Source: an uncultured Cyclobacteriaceae bacterium
Lineage (GTDB): Bacteria; Bacteroidota; Bacteroidia; Cytophagales; Cyclobacteriaceae
Length of the DNA stretch: 36,087 nt
Direction of reading: 5' to 3'
Assembly: GCA_937146645.1 (NCBI GenBank)
Contig: CAKZRQ010000033.1
Span: 1-36,087, forward strand
Under the pieces are notes generated by a model, which ran no database searches, was not told where the DNA came from, and saw nothing but the letters and a program-made list of their open reading frames with translations. This document shows positions 17,345 through 24,774 of this stretch, piece by piece; position 1 is the first letter of the stretch, and each line of letters begins with the position of its first letter. The translations under genes were made by a program, and so were the position numbers.

Positions 17345-18468
17345 ATCAACAATTTATATTTTTTGCCTGGTAGGGACTTGATAATCCCCTCAAATTCAAG
17401 GGTTAAAAGATGAGAGGCTAAGGTTCCCAGTCCGATAGATGTAGCATGGGATAATTGATCAATTTCAGTTTCATCATTATCCTTCAAATAGCTTAGAATT
17501 AGCTTTTCGTCATTACTTCGATTAGTCAAGTCCAAGTTAGCTTTCTCTTGTTTTTTCTCACCGGGTTCTTCCCAAAATAGGGCTTTTGCGATATCTCTTG
17601 GACCAGTATAAATGCTTGCTTTCATTCGACTTATTAGATTATTGCAGCCCTCACTGAATTGATATTGGAGATTTCCTGGGACTGCGAAAACTTCTCTATC
17701 GTATGAATAGGCAATCTCAGCTGTAATCAGAGCTCCACCTTTTTTGGCTGCCTCAACCACCACGAGAGCATCAGATAGCCCGGCAATAATTCTATTTCTG
17801 GCCGGGAAATTTCCAGGCACCATTTTACTACCAGGCGGATATTCGCTAATTAAGGCTCCTTTAGTTTGTAAACTTTCAGCCACATTTCTATGTGCAGCAG
17901 GGTAAATTTGATCAATTGGAGAACCCAGGACTGCAATGGTAGGAAGCTCCTGCTGAAGCGCAGTTCTATGAGCTTCTATATCAATCCCATAAGCTAAACC
18001 TGATATAATGGCAGGCTCATAGGGCTGAAGCTGTTCCACAATTTTCTTGGTTACTCCTTTGCCATAAGAAGTTGCACTTCTTGTTCCCACTATACCTACC
18101 GTTCGATTGAAATTTAAATTTTTCAGACCCTTTGAAAATAGTACCATTGGCCCATCTTCTTGTAGCAAAAGCTTTTTAGGAAAAGTTTTGTCCAGATAAG
18201 TGTGGATCTGGAAAGCTTCCTTTTCGGCTTGATTCAAGACTTCATCGGCCTTTCTAAGCAGGCTTTCTTCTTTGGTTCTAAGAGAAAGTAGTTTTGGCCC
18301 TACACCAGGTGTTTTGGCAACCTTACCTTTTGGGATATTGAAAAAGCCTTCAGCTGATCCAGCGTAAGCAATTATCGCCTTGAAAACAGAAGGGCCGATC
18401 TTTGGGGCAAGTGCTAATGCTAAAAAGTAACGTAGCTCATTTTGAGTCAGGGTTCTTTTCGAATCCAT
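17341..18468 (-). CDS. dprA: DNA-processing protein DprA
   Basis: A 375-aa protein that loads RecA onto incoming single-stranded DNA during natural transformation. An N-terminal helix-hairpin-helix-like part includes TPGVGPKLLS. The Rossmann-type DprA core has VGIVGTRSATSYG, IISGLAYGIDIEAHR, LGSPIDQIYPAAHR, PARNRIIAGLSDALVVVEA and KKGGALITAEIA. A C-terminal winged-helix domain (about 310-375, ETEIDQLSHATSIGLGTL) is also present. All core motifs are intact. The ATG at 18468 lies inside the end of the merR gene, an overlap of 32 bases, so translation is probably coupled. Other competence genes are not in the window. Confidence 0.94.
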   Translation of the reverse strand: MDSKRTLTQNELRYFLALALAPKIGPSVFKAIIAYAGSAEGFFNIPKGKVAKTPGVGPKLLSLRTKEESLLRKADEVLNQAEKEAFQIHTYLDKTFPKKLLLQEDGPMVLFSKGLKNLNFNRTVGIVGTRSATSYGKGVTKKIVEQLQPYEPAIISGLAYGIDIEAHRTALQQELPTIAVLGSPIDQIYPAAHRNVAESLQTKGALISEYPPGSKMVPGNFPARNRIIAGLSDALVVVEAAKKGGALITAEIAYSYDREVFAVPGNLQYQFSEGCNNLISRMKASIYTGPRDIAKALFWEEPGEKKQEKANLDLTNRSNDEKLILSYLKDNDETEIDQLSHATSIGLGTLASHLLTLEFEGIIKSLPGKKYKLLI

Positions 18469-18793
18469 CACGAATCTTAATCAAAAAGTCTTTGAGGCCC
18501 TGGAGGTTTTGCACAGCAGCAACTTTGTCAAAATCGGTCTTTTTTCCTGATTTAATTACTTCCTTAGCCCCTTGAAGGGTGTAGCCTTTTTCTTTTACGA
18601 GATGATAGATGTACTTCAGCTTTTTGATATCGTCCTTCGTAAATCGACGATTTCCCTTCTTATCCTTTCTGGGCTTGAGCATATCAAACTCGCTCTCCCA
18701 ATAACGGATCAGAGAAGGGGCAACATCAAACTGCTTTGCTACCTCACTTATCGAAAAGTATTTTTTTTCTATTTCTCGCTCTTTGTACGGCAC
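18437..18793 (-). CDS. MerR family transcriptional regulator
   Basis: A 118-aa protein with a MerR winged-helix DNA-binding domain at about 12-80: YFSISEVAKQFDVAPSLIRY, then the WESEF and GNRRFTKDDI wing blocks and the helix IYHLVKEKGYTLQGAKEVI. It lacks the long dimerisation coil and the metal- or ligand-binding tail, so the signal, if any, is unknown. The start is GTG at 18793. It overlaps dprA by 32 bases in another frame, and this merR-dprA order is common in Bacteroidota. Self-regulation or regulation of dprA is possible; no palindromic operator stands out upstream. Confidence 0.88.
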   Translation of the reverse strand: MPYKEREIEKKYFSISEVAKQFDVAPSLIRYWESEFDMLKPRKDKKGNRRFTKDDIKKLKYIYHLVKEKGYTLQGAKEVIKSGKKTDFDKVAAVQNLQGLKDFLIKIRDGFEKNPDSK

Positions 18794-18872
18794 AACCTTG
18801 AATTAAAAATATGAATTAAGTTAAGAAAAAAGCACTGGATAGTTCAAGCGAAACTTTAACTCTTTGGCATTT

Positions 18873-19583
18873 TTATTTCTGCTCCTGAACCAATTGTAAA
18901 ATATGCACAGATGCTAGTCCAGCAGTTTCAGTTCTTAGCCTTGAGGAACCGAGGGATGCTGGCGCAAAGCCATTATCGATTGCTATCCGAATTTCTTTTG
19001 GGCTGAAATCCCCTTCAGGTCCAATCAGAATCATGTACTCTTTTGAAGGCTCAGCAAGATTGATCAAATGATCCCTGTGATTCTCATCCACATACGCAAT
19101 GAATTTTTGGCCCATGAAATCTTTCGATGATTCTATCAGCTCCTCAAACCTCTTCAATCCATTTAGGACCGGGAAGTGGTATTTCAAGCTTTGCTTGCAA
19201 GCAGAAATGATTTTTTTCTCCAGGCGATCCAGTTTTAATCGGATTCGCTCAGAGTTGTCAGTTTGAATCAGACTCAGCTCATCGAAACCAATTTCAGCCG
19301 CCTTTTCCACCATCCATTCCATTCGATCCGGACTTTTTGTCGGTGCTATCACTAAATGAATGTGATGTGCTGGCCTTGGCTGAAGGACATGGCTTTCCAC
19401 ATTCAGCTTGGTTTCTCTATTCCCAATCTCCGTAATAGTACAATGGTAAAGACTTCCTTTTCCATCCGTCACCTCTACCGAATCACCTACCTTCTTTCTC
19501 AAAGATTTGATCAAGTGTCTTGATTCTTCAGCACCCAGGGTTATGATGGGAGGGGAGATATTTTCCTGATAGAATAGCTGCAT
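18873..19583 (-). CDS. rsmE: 16S rRNA (uracil-1498-N3)-methyltransferase
   Basis: A 236-aa SPOUT-class methyltransferase that methylates U1498 in 16S rRNA near the decoding site. An N-terminal PUA-like part has SRHLIKSLRKKVGD. The C-terminal knot domain carries the SAM site in MILIGPEGDFSPKEI and SLGSSRLRTETAGLASVHIL. KSPDRMEWMVEKAAEIGFDE is a further family block. The start is ATG at 19583; an in-frame TTG nine bases upstream is less likely. An exact TAnnTTTG element at 19590-19597 would put the transcript start almost on the ATG. It stands alone between the merR gene and the helicase terminator. Confidence 0.93.
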   Translation of the reverse strand: MQLFYQENISPPIITLGAEESRHLIKSLRKKVGDSVEVTDGKGSLYHCTITEIGNRETKLNVESHVLQPRPAHHIHLVIAPTKSPDRMEWMVEKAAEIGFDELSLIQTDNSERIRLKLDRLEKKIISACKQSLKYHFPVLNGLKRFEELIESSKDFMGQKFIAYVDENHRDHLINLAEPSKEYMILIGPEGDFSPKEIRIAIDNGFAPASLGSSRLRTETAGLASVHILQLVQEQK

Positions 19584-19589
19584 GAGCAG

Positions 19590-19597
19590 CAAAGTTA
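19590..19597 (-). promoter_or_regulatory. -7 promoter element upstream of rsmE
   Basis: On the minus strand this reads TAACTTTG, an exact TAnnTTTG match. The expected start site falls at about 19583, on the rsmE ATG, suggesting a leaderless or near-leaderless transcript. An 11-bp palindrome CAGAGTCTCTG lies just upstream at 19600-19610. Confidence 0.45.
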
Positions 19598-19628
19598 ATC
19601 AGAGTCTCTGTTTTTAAAATTTGGATCA

Positions 19629-19661
19629 AAAAAAAGCGTGACTCGTTTGAGCCACGCTTTT
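19629..19661 (-). terminator. Rho-independent terminator of the DEAD-box gene
   Basis: The stem GCGTG-A-CTC with GAG-C-CACGC, flanked by A/T runs (19632-19644 with 19649-19661, one mismatch), is followed on the minus strand by eight Ts. It sits 19 bases after the helicase stop. Confidence 0.85.
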
Positions 19662-19679
19662 AAACCATATAACCAAATT

Positions 19680-21428
19680 TTAACCTTTTGAAATTTCCAT
19701 GTTGACTGCTCGACCTTTGATCGTGTTGGTCTTCATGACCTTAATCACGTGAGCTGCATCCTTTTGTGGTACATCCACAAAGGAGAAGTTGTCATAAATA
19801 TCAATTCCTCCAATGCTCTTTCCAGGAACTCCTGCCTCTCCGGCAATAGCACCTACGATGTCATTTGGACGGATTCTGTCTTTTTTTCCAAGATTTAAGA
19901 AAAGACGAGCCATGTTAGCATCTGTTCTTCTTTCTCCTCTTCGTCCGCCATCTCTACGACCTGCGTCTCTTCTGCCTCTATCACCTCTATCACCCCTTTC
20001 GCTTCTTGGGCCTCTTTCGAATCGATCTCTTCGACCTCCATCTCTTCGGCTGTCTCTTCGTCCAGAATCTTCTCTTCTTCTGTCTCTGCCGGTTTCGATG
20101 CTGAAGTTTTGCTCTTTGAGCTCTTTCACAGAATTACCAAGAACCATTTTGGTTAATCCCAAAGTGATTTGTTCCATGGTTAATCCTTCGGCAAGCATTT
20201 GACCGATGGTCTCTTCGAAAAGCTGGTTATCCTCTTCAGCAGAAATCCTGTTTTGAACCTCAAGAGAAAGCTGATCCTTCTTCATCTGAATTAATTCAGA
20301 AACTGATGGAGGATCCATCTTTTCAATAGTAGCCTTGGTAAACCTTTCAAGGTCCCTCAAACGATATCCGTCTCTTCTTCCAGTTACGAAGTTGATCGCA
20401 GTACCAGATTTTCCAGCACGTCCAGTACGACCAATTCGGTGTACATAGTTCTCTTCATCAAGAGGGAGGTCATAATTGAAAACTGCCTCCACATTATCCA
20501 CGTCGATTCCTCTGGCTGCTACGTCAGTAGCTACAAGGACTGAGCAAAATCCTTTTCGGAATTTGTTCATCACTTTGTCTCGCTGTGCTTGAGAAAGATC
20601 TCCGTGAAGGGCTTCAGCCGCGATCCCATGTGCAGCTAGCTTTTCGGTAGCTTCATCAGTCATACGCTTGGTATTACAGAATACCACGCTCAAACCGTAT
20701 TGATGAACCTTAATCAATCTGGCCATCAAATCCACTTTAAGAGATGATTTCACCTCATAGTAGACTTGTTCAATATTGGAAACGGTAAGTTCCTTTTTTG
20801 CAATTTTCACAATTGCTGGCTCATCCTGATATTTCTTCGTGAGCTCCATGATAGGCTTAGGCATGGTAGCAGAGAAAAAGACAGTCTGTCTTTCTTCTGG
20901 CATCACCTTAAGAACTGATTCGATGTCTTCTCTGAAACCCATATCCAGCATCTCATCAGCCTCGTCAAGAACGATGATTCCCACATCCTCCAGCTTCAAA
21001 GTACCTCTTTTGATGTGGTCCTGAACTCTTCCTGGAGTTCCTACAACGATCTGAACTCCCTTGCGAAGCGTTCTAATCTGCTTATCGATTGATTCTCCTC
21101 CGTAGATCGCTACAGAGTTGATTTTTCTGTAATGCTTTGCCAGCTTTTGGAATTCACCTTCTACCTGAACGGCAAGTTCACGAGTAGGGCAGAGAATAAT
21201 CGCCTGTGGCTTATTATAATCCGGGTCTACCAAATCGATGATTGGAATAGCGAAGGCTGCTGTTTTACCAGTACCTGTTTGAGCCTGTCCAATGACATCT
21301 CTTCCTTCTAAAACGTGTGGGATGGCTTCAGCCTGAATTTGAGAGGGTTCAGTGTAACCCATCTCTTCCACTGACTTAAGAATCTCTTCAGAGATCCCCA
21401 AGTCTGAAAACTTGAGTGTTTGCTCCAT
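19680..21428 (-). CDS. DEAD-box ATP-dependent RNA helicase with DbpA-type RNA-binding domain
   Basis: A 582-aa helicase of the DeaD/CshA type, which unwinds structured RNA, often in ribosome assembly or in the cold. It contains the Q motif (TLKFSDLGISEEILKS, then GYTEPSQIQ), motif I AQTGTGKT, PTRELAVQV, VGTPGRVQDH, VLDEADEML, FFSATMP, the VATDVAARGIDV block and HRIGRTGRAGKSG. After about residue 445 comes a linker of roughly 50 residues rich in Arg, Asp and Gly (RRDSRRDGGRRDRFERGPRS). A DbpA RNA-binding domain follows (ARLFLNLGKKDRIRPNDIVG). The ATG at 21428 is preferred, with AAGGA seven bases before it; a longer frame from 21473 adds a poor extension. The leader is about 97 bases if the -7 element at 21532-21539 is used. 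Confidence 0.94.
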   Translation of the reverse strand: MEQTLKFSDLGISEEILKSVEEMGYTEPSQIQAEAIPHVLEGRDVIGQAQTGTGKTAAFAIPIIDLVDPDYNKPQAIILCPTRELAVQVEGEFQKLAKHYRKINSVAIYGGESIDKQIRTLRKGVQIVVGTPGRVQDHIKRGTLKLEDVGIIVLDEADEMLDMGFREDIESVLKVMPEERQTVFFSATMPKPIMELTKKYQDEPAIVKIAKKELTVSNIEQVYYEVKSSLKVDLMARLIKVHQYGLSVVFCNTKRMTDEATEKLAAHGIAAEALHGDLSQAQRDKVMNKFRKGFCSVLVATDVAARGIDVDNVEAVFNYDLPLDEENYVHRIGRTGRAGKSGTAINFVTGRRDGYRLRDLERFTKATIEKMDPPSVSELIQMKKDQLSLEVQNRISAEEDNQLFEETIGQMLAEGLTMEQITLGLTKMVLGNSVKELKEQNFSIETGRDRRREDSGRRDSRRDGGRRDRFERGPRSERGDRGDRGRRDAGRRDGGRRGERRTDANMARLFLNLGKKDRIRPNDIVGAIAGEAGVPGKSIGGIDIYDNFSFVDVPQKDAAHVIKVMKTNTIKGRAVNMEISKG

Positions 21429-21531
21429 GATGTTGTCCTTACTTTTCTTGCCATGCTTCCTCGTGATTCCCAATCCAAGCGACAGTAAGGACCCACGGCG
21501 CGAAAAATGTTCTGTGTCTTATTGACGGGTG

Positions 21532-21539
21532 CAAAGGTA
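21532..21539 (-). promoter_or_regulatory. -7 promoter element upstream of the DEAD-box gene
   Basis: The minus strand reads TACCTTTG, an exact TAnnTTTG match. The predicted start near 21525 leaves a leader of about 97 bases before the ATG at 21428. No clear -33 TTTG is present at the expected distance. Confidence 0.45.
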
Positions 21540-21668
21540 GGAAATATTCTTCTATAAACCTATCTAAGCATAAAATCGAATAGAATAATATTCAGTTTTA
21601 GCTTGAATTAATAGAAAATTATTTGGTCGCAACCGATTGTACAGCCTCTCAGGCAAATATCCTAAGGA

Positions 21669-22460
21669 TTATAAAAATGCAGTGTCTTCCGAAGCTTCTT
21701 CCATCATTTCATGTGCGAGCTCCTTTCCGAGGTACCTATCGATAAGCCCATGTCCTACATAAAGCAATGGCGTGAGCAGGATAGCCACTGTAAATTTATA
21801 GATGTAATTGATGATCCCGACGGCTAGAACTTGGCTTAATTCCCAATTTCCAAAGACATAAAACGCAATTCCCAAGACCACAAAAGAGTCAATAAACTGA
21901 GATACAAATGTGGAGCCTGTGGCTCTCAGCCAAATCATCTTTGGACCGGTAACAGCCCTTAGTTTTTGAAAAACAAAAACGTCGATCAGCTGACCCAAAA
22001 GGAAAGCTGTTAAAGAGCCAATGATAATACCTAATCCCTGCGTGAAGATTAGATTAAATGCATAATCGATGTTAAAGCTGTCCCCATCAGGAGTTGTCGC
22101 ATTTACATCCAACCAGAAATCAGCAGGGACGAGTAGGGTCACAAGCCAAATAACCAGAAATACATAAGCGATGAGCCCGGCAGTCATGAAGCTAATTTTT
22201 CGAACTCCCTTTTTGCCGAAGTATTCATTGATAATATCAGTCGTTATGAACACAATAGGCCAGATTACTGCTCCTGCTGTGAGATTGAAATCTAAGATGT
22301 ACTGACCGAAGAAATCCCAATTGACCGGATCAAAACCCAGCGTTTTTTCTCCCGAAAAAATCTTCACGCCAATTATTTCCGCGAGGATTGCATTAGTCAA
22401 GAAAATTCCCGCCAGAATGACGAAGAGGTTGGTGCGCTTTTTATTGTTCGCTGGATTCAT
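21669..22460 (-). CDS. Queuosine precursor transporter (YhhQ/VUT family)
   Basis: A 263-aa membrane protein with about six hydrophobic segments. It contains the family signature PIVFITTDIINEYFGKKGVR, with the charged DIINEYFG motif in the membrane, and a later QFIDSFVVLGIAF block. YhhQ-type proteins import queuosine precursors such as preQ0 or preQ1 for tRNA modification. It contains an inserted loop (NATTPDGDSFNIDYAF) that is common in Bacteroidota members. The ATG overlaps the end of the rnz gene by four bases, so the two tRNA-related genes are translated together. It is the last gene of the purC-STAS-rnz-yhhQ unit. Confidence 0.88.
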   Translation of the reverse strand: MNPANNKKRTNLFVILAGIFLTNAILAEIIGVKIFSGEKTLGFDPVNWDFFGQYILDFNLTAGAVIWPIVFITTDIINEYFGKKGVRKISFMTAGLIAYVFLVIWLVTLLVPADFWLDVNATTPDGDSFNIDYAFNLIFTQGLGIIIGSLTAFLLGQLIDVFVFQKLRAVTGPKMIWLRATGSTFVSQFIDSFVVLGIAFYVFGNWELSQVLAVGIINYIYKFTVAILLTPLLYVGHGLIDRYLGKELAHEMMEEASEDTAFL

Positions 22461-23377
22461 TTGATAGCATAGGTTTCACCCTGTTCGCTCAGGATGGAGT
22501 TTGAGAATACGGTTTTTGCTTCAGCAAGAAGACCTTCCAGATCAGAGTAGCGAGATGAAAAATGACCCAAAAGTAGCTTATCGACTTTGGCTAATTTGGC
22601 GATATTCGCCGCTTCTTTAGCTGTAGAATGGAAGGTAATTTGAGCTCTCTCTTTTTGGTCTTCCATGAATGTGGACTCATGGTAGAGTAGGGATGAATTC
22701 ATAACATGAGGTACTAATTCCTCATCATAAATGGTATCAGAGCAAAAGGAGTAAGACCTCAGGCCAGGCTCCTCATAAGCGAAGTCATCCACGCGTAAAA
22801 TTTCCCCATTCTCGGCTTTGAAGTCGTTCCCATCCCGAAAAGCTTTAATAGCATCCAGAGGTGGTTTCTCTTCTTCAAGCCTCTCTTTGATCAGACGTCT
22901 TTGCCTTTGCTTTTCCATCACTTTAAATCCTGTGGTAGGTAAGCGATGTTTTAATGGAAAAGAGCTGACAGAAACTCGAGGGTTATCAAAAATCACCTCT
23001 GGTTCATCCGGATTAGTTTGGATGAATTTTAAAGGATAACCAAGCCGGGTATTGCTCCAGCGAAACTGGGTGGTGATTATTTCATCCAATCCCTTTGGTC
23101 CGAAAATAGTAATAGGCTTGGTCCGCCCAATCAAGTTGTAACTTGAGAGTAAGCCAACCAAGCCTAGATAATGATCGCCATGCAGATGAGAAATAAAGAT
23201 ATTCTCGATTCTGGAGGCTTTTAGTTTAAATCGTTGAAGTTGGATTTGCGTGCCTTCGCCACAATCGATTAAGAAGTAATCTTTGTGGTATCGAACCACC
23301 TGAGCGGTTGGATTTCGGCCATGAACAGGGATTGAGGAAGTGTTCCCCAGAATCGTTACTTCAAAATCAGGAATCAA
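22457..23377 (-). CDS. rnz: Ribonuclease Z (tRNA 3' processing endonuclease)
   Basis: A 306-aa metallo-beta-lactamase-fold nuclease that removes 3' trailers from tRNA precursors. The zinc motif is SHLHGDH (His64, His66, Asp68, His69). The family start block TILGNTSSIPVHGRNPTAQ and the DCGEGTQIQLQRFK block are present. YSFCSDTIYDEELV carries the bridging Asp, YHESTFMEDQKERA follows, and LLLGHFSSRYSD holds the last His. An intervening exosite-like arm lies at about 150-200. Length is normal for the short form (RNase Z-S). It overlaps both neighbours by four bases. Confidence 0.94.
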   Translation of the reverse strand: MIPDFEVTILGNTSSIPVHGRNPTAQVVRYHKDYFLIDCGEGTQIQLQRFKLKASRIENIFISHLHGDHYLGLVGLLSSYNLIGRTKPITIFGPKGLDEIITTQFRWSNTRLGYPLKFIQTNPDEPEVIFDNPRVSVSSFPLKHRLPTTGFKVMEKQRQRRLIKERLEEEKPPLDAIKAFRDGNDFKAENGEILRVDDFAYEEPGLRSYSFCSDTIYDEELVPHVMNSSLLYHESTFMEDQKERAQITFHSTAKEAANIAKLAKVDKLLLGHFSSRYSDLEGLLAEAKTVFSNSILSEQGETYAIK

Positions 23378-23766
23378 TCTGCGTCTTCTCCAGTTTCCTC
23401 GCCATCTCCTCCGTTTTCGATTTCATGCATAAAGATGGCTTCTCCAGCCTCCTCAAGGGTATTGACCAGATTCAATTTCTTATCCAACATAGAAATCTTT
23501 AATAGCTTCATCACGTGATCCTGAACACCACTGATAAGGAAAATACCACCCGCGTTTCCGAATTCACGATCACCAACCAAAAGAGCACTTAATCCGCTTG
23601 AGTCGACATATTTAACCTGAGACATATCCAGGACCAGGTTAGCGAATCCTTCAGCATGGATGGTTAGTAATTCAGATTTTAATTTTGGGGCAAGAAGAGA
23701 ATCAAGCTTTTCCTCCATAGGAGTGAAAACTACATACTGCTCTTTCTTGTCAATTGAATATTTCAT
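23374..23766 (-). CDS. STAS-domain protein (anti-sigma factor antagonist family)
   Basis: A 130-aa protein with one STAS domain at about 5-110. The key block LVLDMSQVKYVDSSGLSALL holds the serine that is phosphorylated in SpoIIAA/RsbV-type proteins (the Ser in VDSSGLS). FLISGVQDHVMKLLKISMLD is the following helix region. The last 20 residues are strongly acidic and look disordered (ENGGDGEETGEDAD). No anti-sigma kinase or phosphatase gene lies nearby, so the partner is unknown. It sits nine bases after purC and overlaps rnz by four bases, an operon with no obvious shared function. Confidence 0.88.
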   Translation of the reverse strand: MKYSIDKKEQYVVFTPMEEKLDSLLAPKLKSELLTIHAEGFANLVLDMSQVKYVDSSGLSALLVGDREFGNAGGIFLISGVQDHVMKLLKISMLDKKLNLVNTLEEAGEAIFMHEIENGGDGEETGEDAD

Positions 23767-23775
23767 AATCGTTTT

Positions 23776-24717
23776 TTATCGGTTTAGCTCAGCCAGAATT
23801 GAATGTTCAATCCTTTCCTGAATATTTGTGGTATCTGCTTTTTTAAATTTTTCTCCAGTGATTTTTTCGAAAAGCTCAATATAGCGATCGGAGATGCTTT
23901 CTACAATTTCGTCATCCATTTCAGGAACTTGCTGCCCTTCTTTTCCTTGAAACCCTTTTGAGATTAGCCATTGTCTCACGAACTCCTTTGAAAGCTGTTT
24001 TTGAGGAAGCCCTTGAGCTTGATTCTCCTCATAGCCATCAGCATAAAAGTATCGGGAAGAATCTGGCGTATGAATTTCATCGATCAGGATAATCTCATCG
24101 CCAAACTTCCCAAACTCATATTTAGTATCGACCAGGATTAACCCCTTCTCTGCAGCCATCTCCTGGCCCCGCTTAAAAAGAGCTCTGGTGTAAGCTTCGA
24201 GCTGCTCATAATCGCTTTTGGTCACTATGCCCTGTGCTAGAATGTCTTCTCTCGAAATATCCTCATCGTGTCCTTCATCCGCCTTGGTTGTTGGGGTAAT
24301 GATTGGCTCAGGAAGCCTGTCATTTTCCTTTAGCCCTTCGGGCAAAGCTACTCCGCAGAGTGATCTCTTTCCCGCTTTATATTCTCTGGCGGCATGACCT
24401 GCTAAATATCCGCGGATCACCATTTCCACCTTGAAAGGTTCGCACCTTTTTCCAATGGTCACATTAGGGTCGGGAGTCGAAGCGACCCAATTTGGAACCA
24501 GGTCAGAAGTAGACTCCAGGAATTTGGCCGCGATCTGGTTTAAAACCTGTCCTTTAAAAGGGATAGCTCTTGGCAAAACTACATCGAAGGCAGAAATCCT
24601 ATCAGAAGCTACGACCACAAGGTCTTTTTCAAAAATGTAAACGTCCCTAACTTTTCCCTTATAAAATCCCTGCTGTCCGGGAAAGTTGAATTGAGTCTCT
24701 TTAATGGCTTGAGGCAT
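23776..24717 (-). CDS. purC: Phosphoribosylaminoimidazole-succinocarboxamide synthase
   Basis: A 313-aa SAICAR synthetase, which joins aspartate to CAIR in purine synthesis using ATP. Motifs in order: [65 protein letters not shown] and [19 protein letters not shown]. It is longer than the enterobacterial enzyme (about 237 aa), as in the eukaryote-like/Bacteroidota form with an extended C-terminal part. It is the first gene of the minus-strand unit that continues into the STAS, rnz and yhhQ genes. An exact TAnnTTTG element lies 17 bases upstream of the ATG. Confidence 0.95.
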   Translation of the reverse strand: MPQAIKETQFNFPGQQGFYKGKVRDVYIFEKDLVVVASDRISAFDVVLPRAIPFKGQVLNQIAAKFLESTSDLVPNWVASTPDPNVTIGKRCEPFKVEMVIRGYLAGHAAREYKAGKRSLCGVALPEGLKENDRLPEPIITPTTKADEGHDEDISREDILAQGIVTKSDYEQLEAYTRALFKRGQEMAAEKGLILVDTKYEFGKFGDEIILIDEIHTPDSSRYFYADGYEENQAQGLPQKQLSKEFVRQWLISKGFQGKEGQQVPEMDDEIVESISDRYIELFEKITGEKFKKADTTNIQERIEHSILAELNR

Positions 24718-24733
24718 GAAAATTGGCTTTTGG

Positions 24734-24741
24734 CAAAAATA
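24734..24741 (-). promoter_or_regulatory. -7 promoter element upstream of purC
   Basis: The minus strand reads TATTTTTG, an exact TAnnTTTG match, though the T-rich context raises the chance of coincidence. The start would fall near 24727, giving a leader of about nine bases. Confidence 0.35.
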
Positions 24742-24774
24742 AAAAAAGGAGTCGTTTTAAGATTACTTGGATGA

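Noticed and set aside
19813..20202. Plus-strand ORF of 129 codons rich in Leu, Ser, Pro and Arg
   Set aside because: It is antisense to the Arg/Asp/Gly tract of the helicase gene and has no homology signal.
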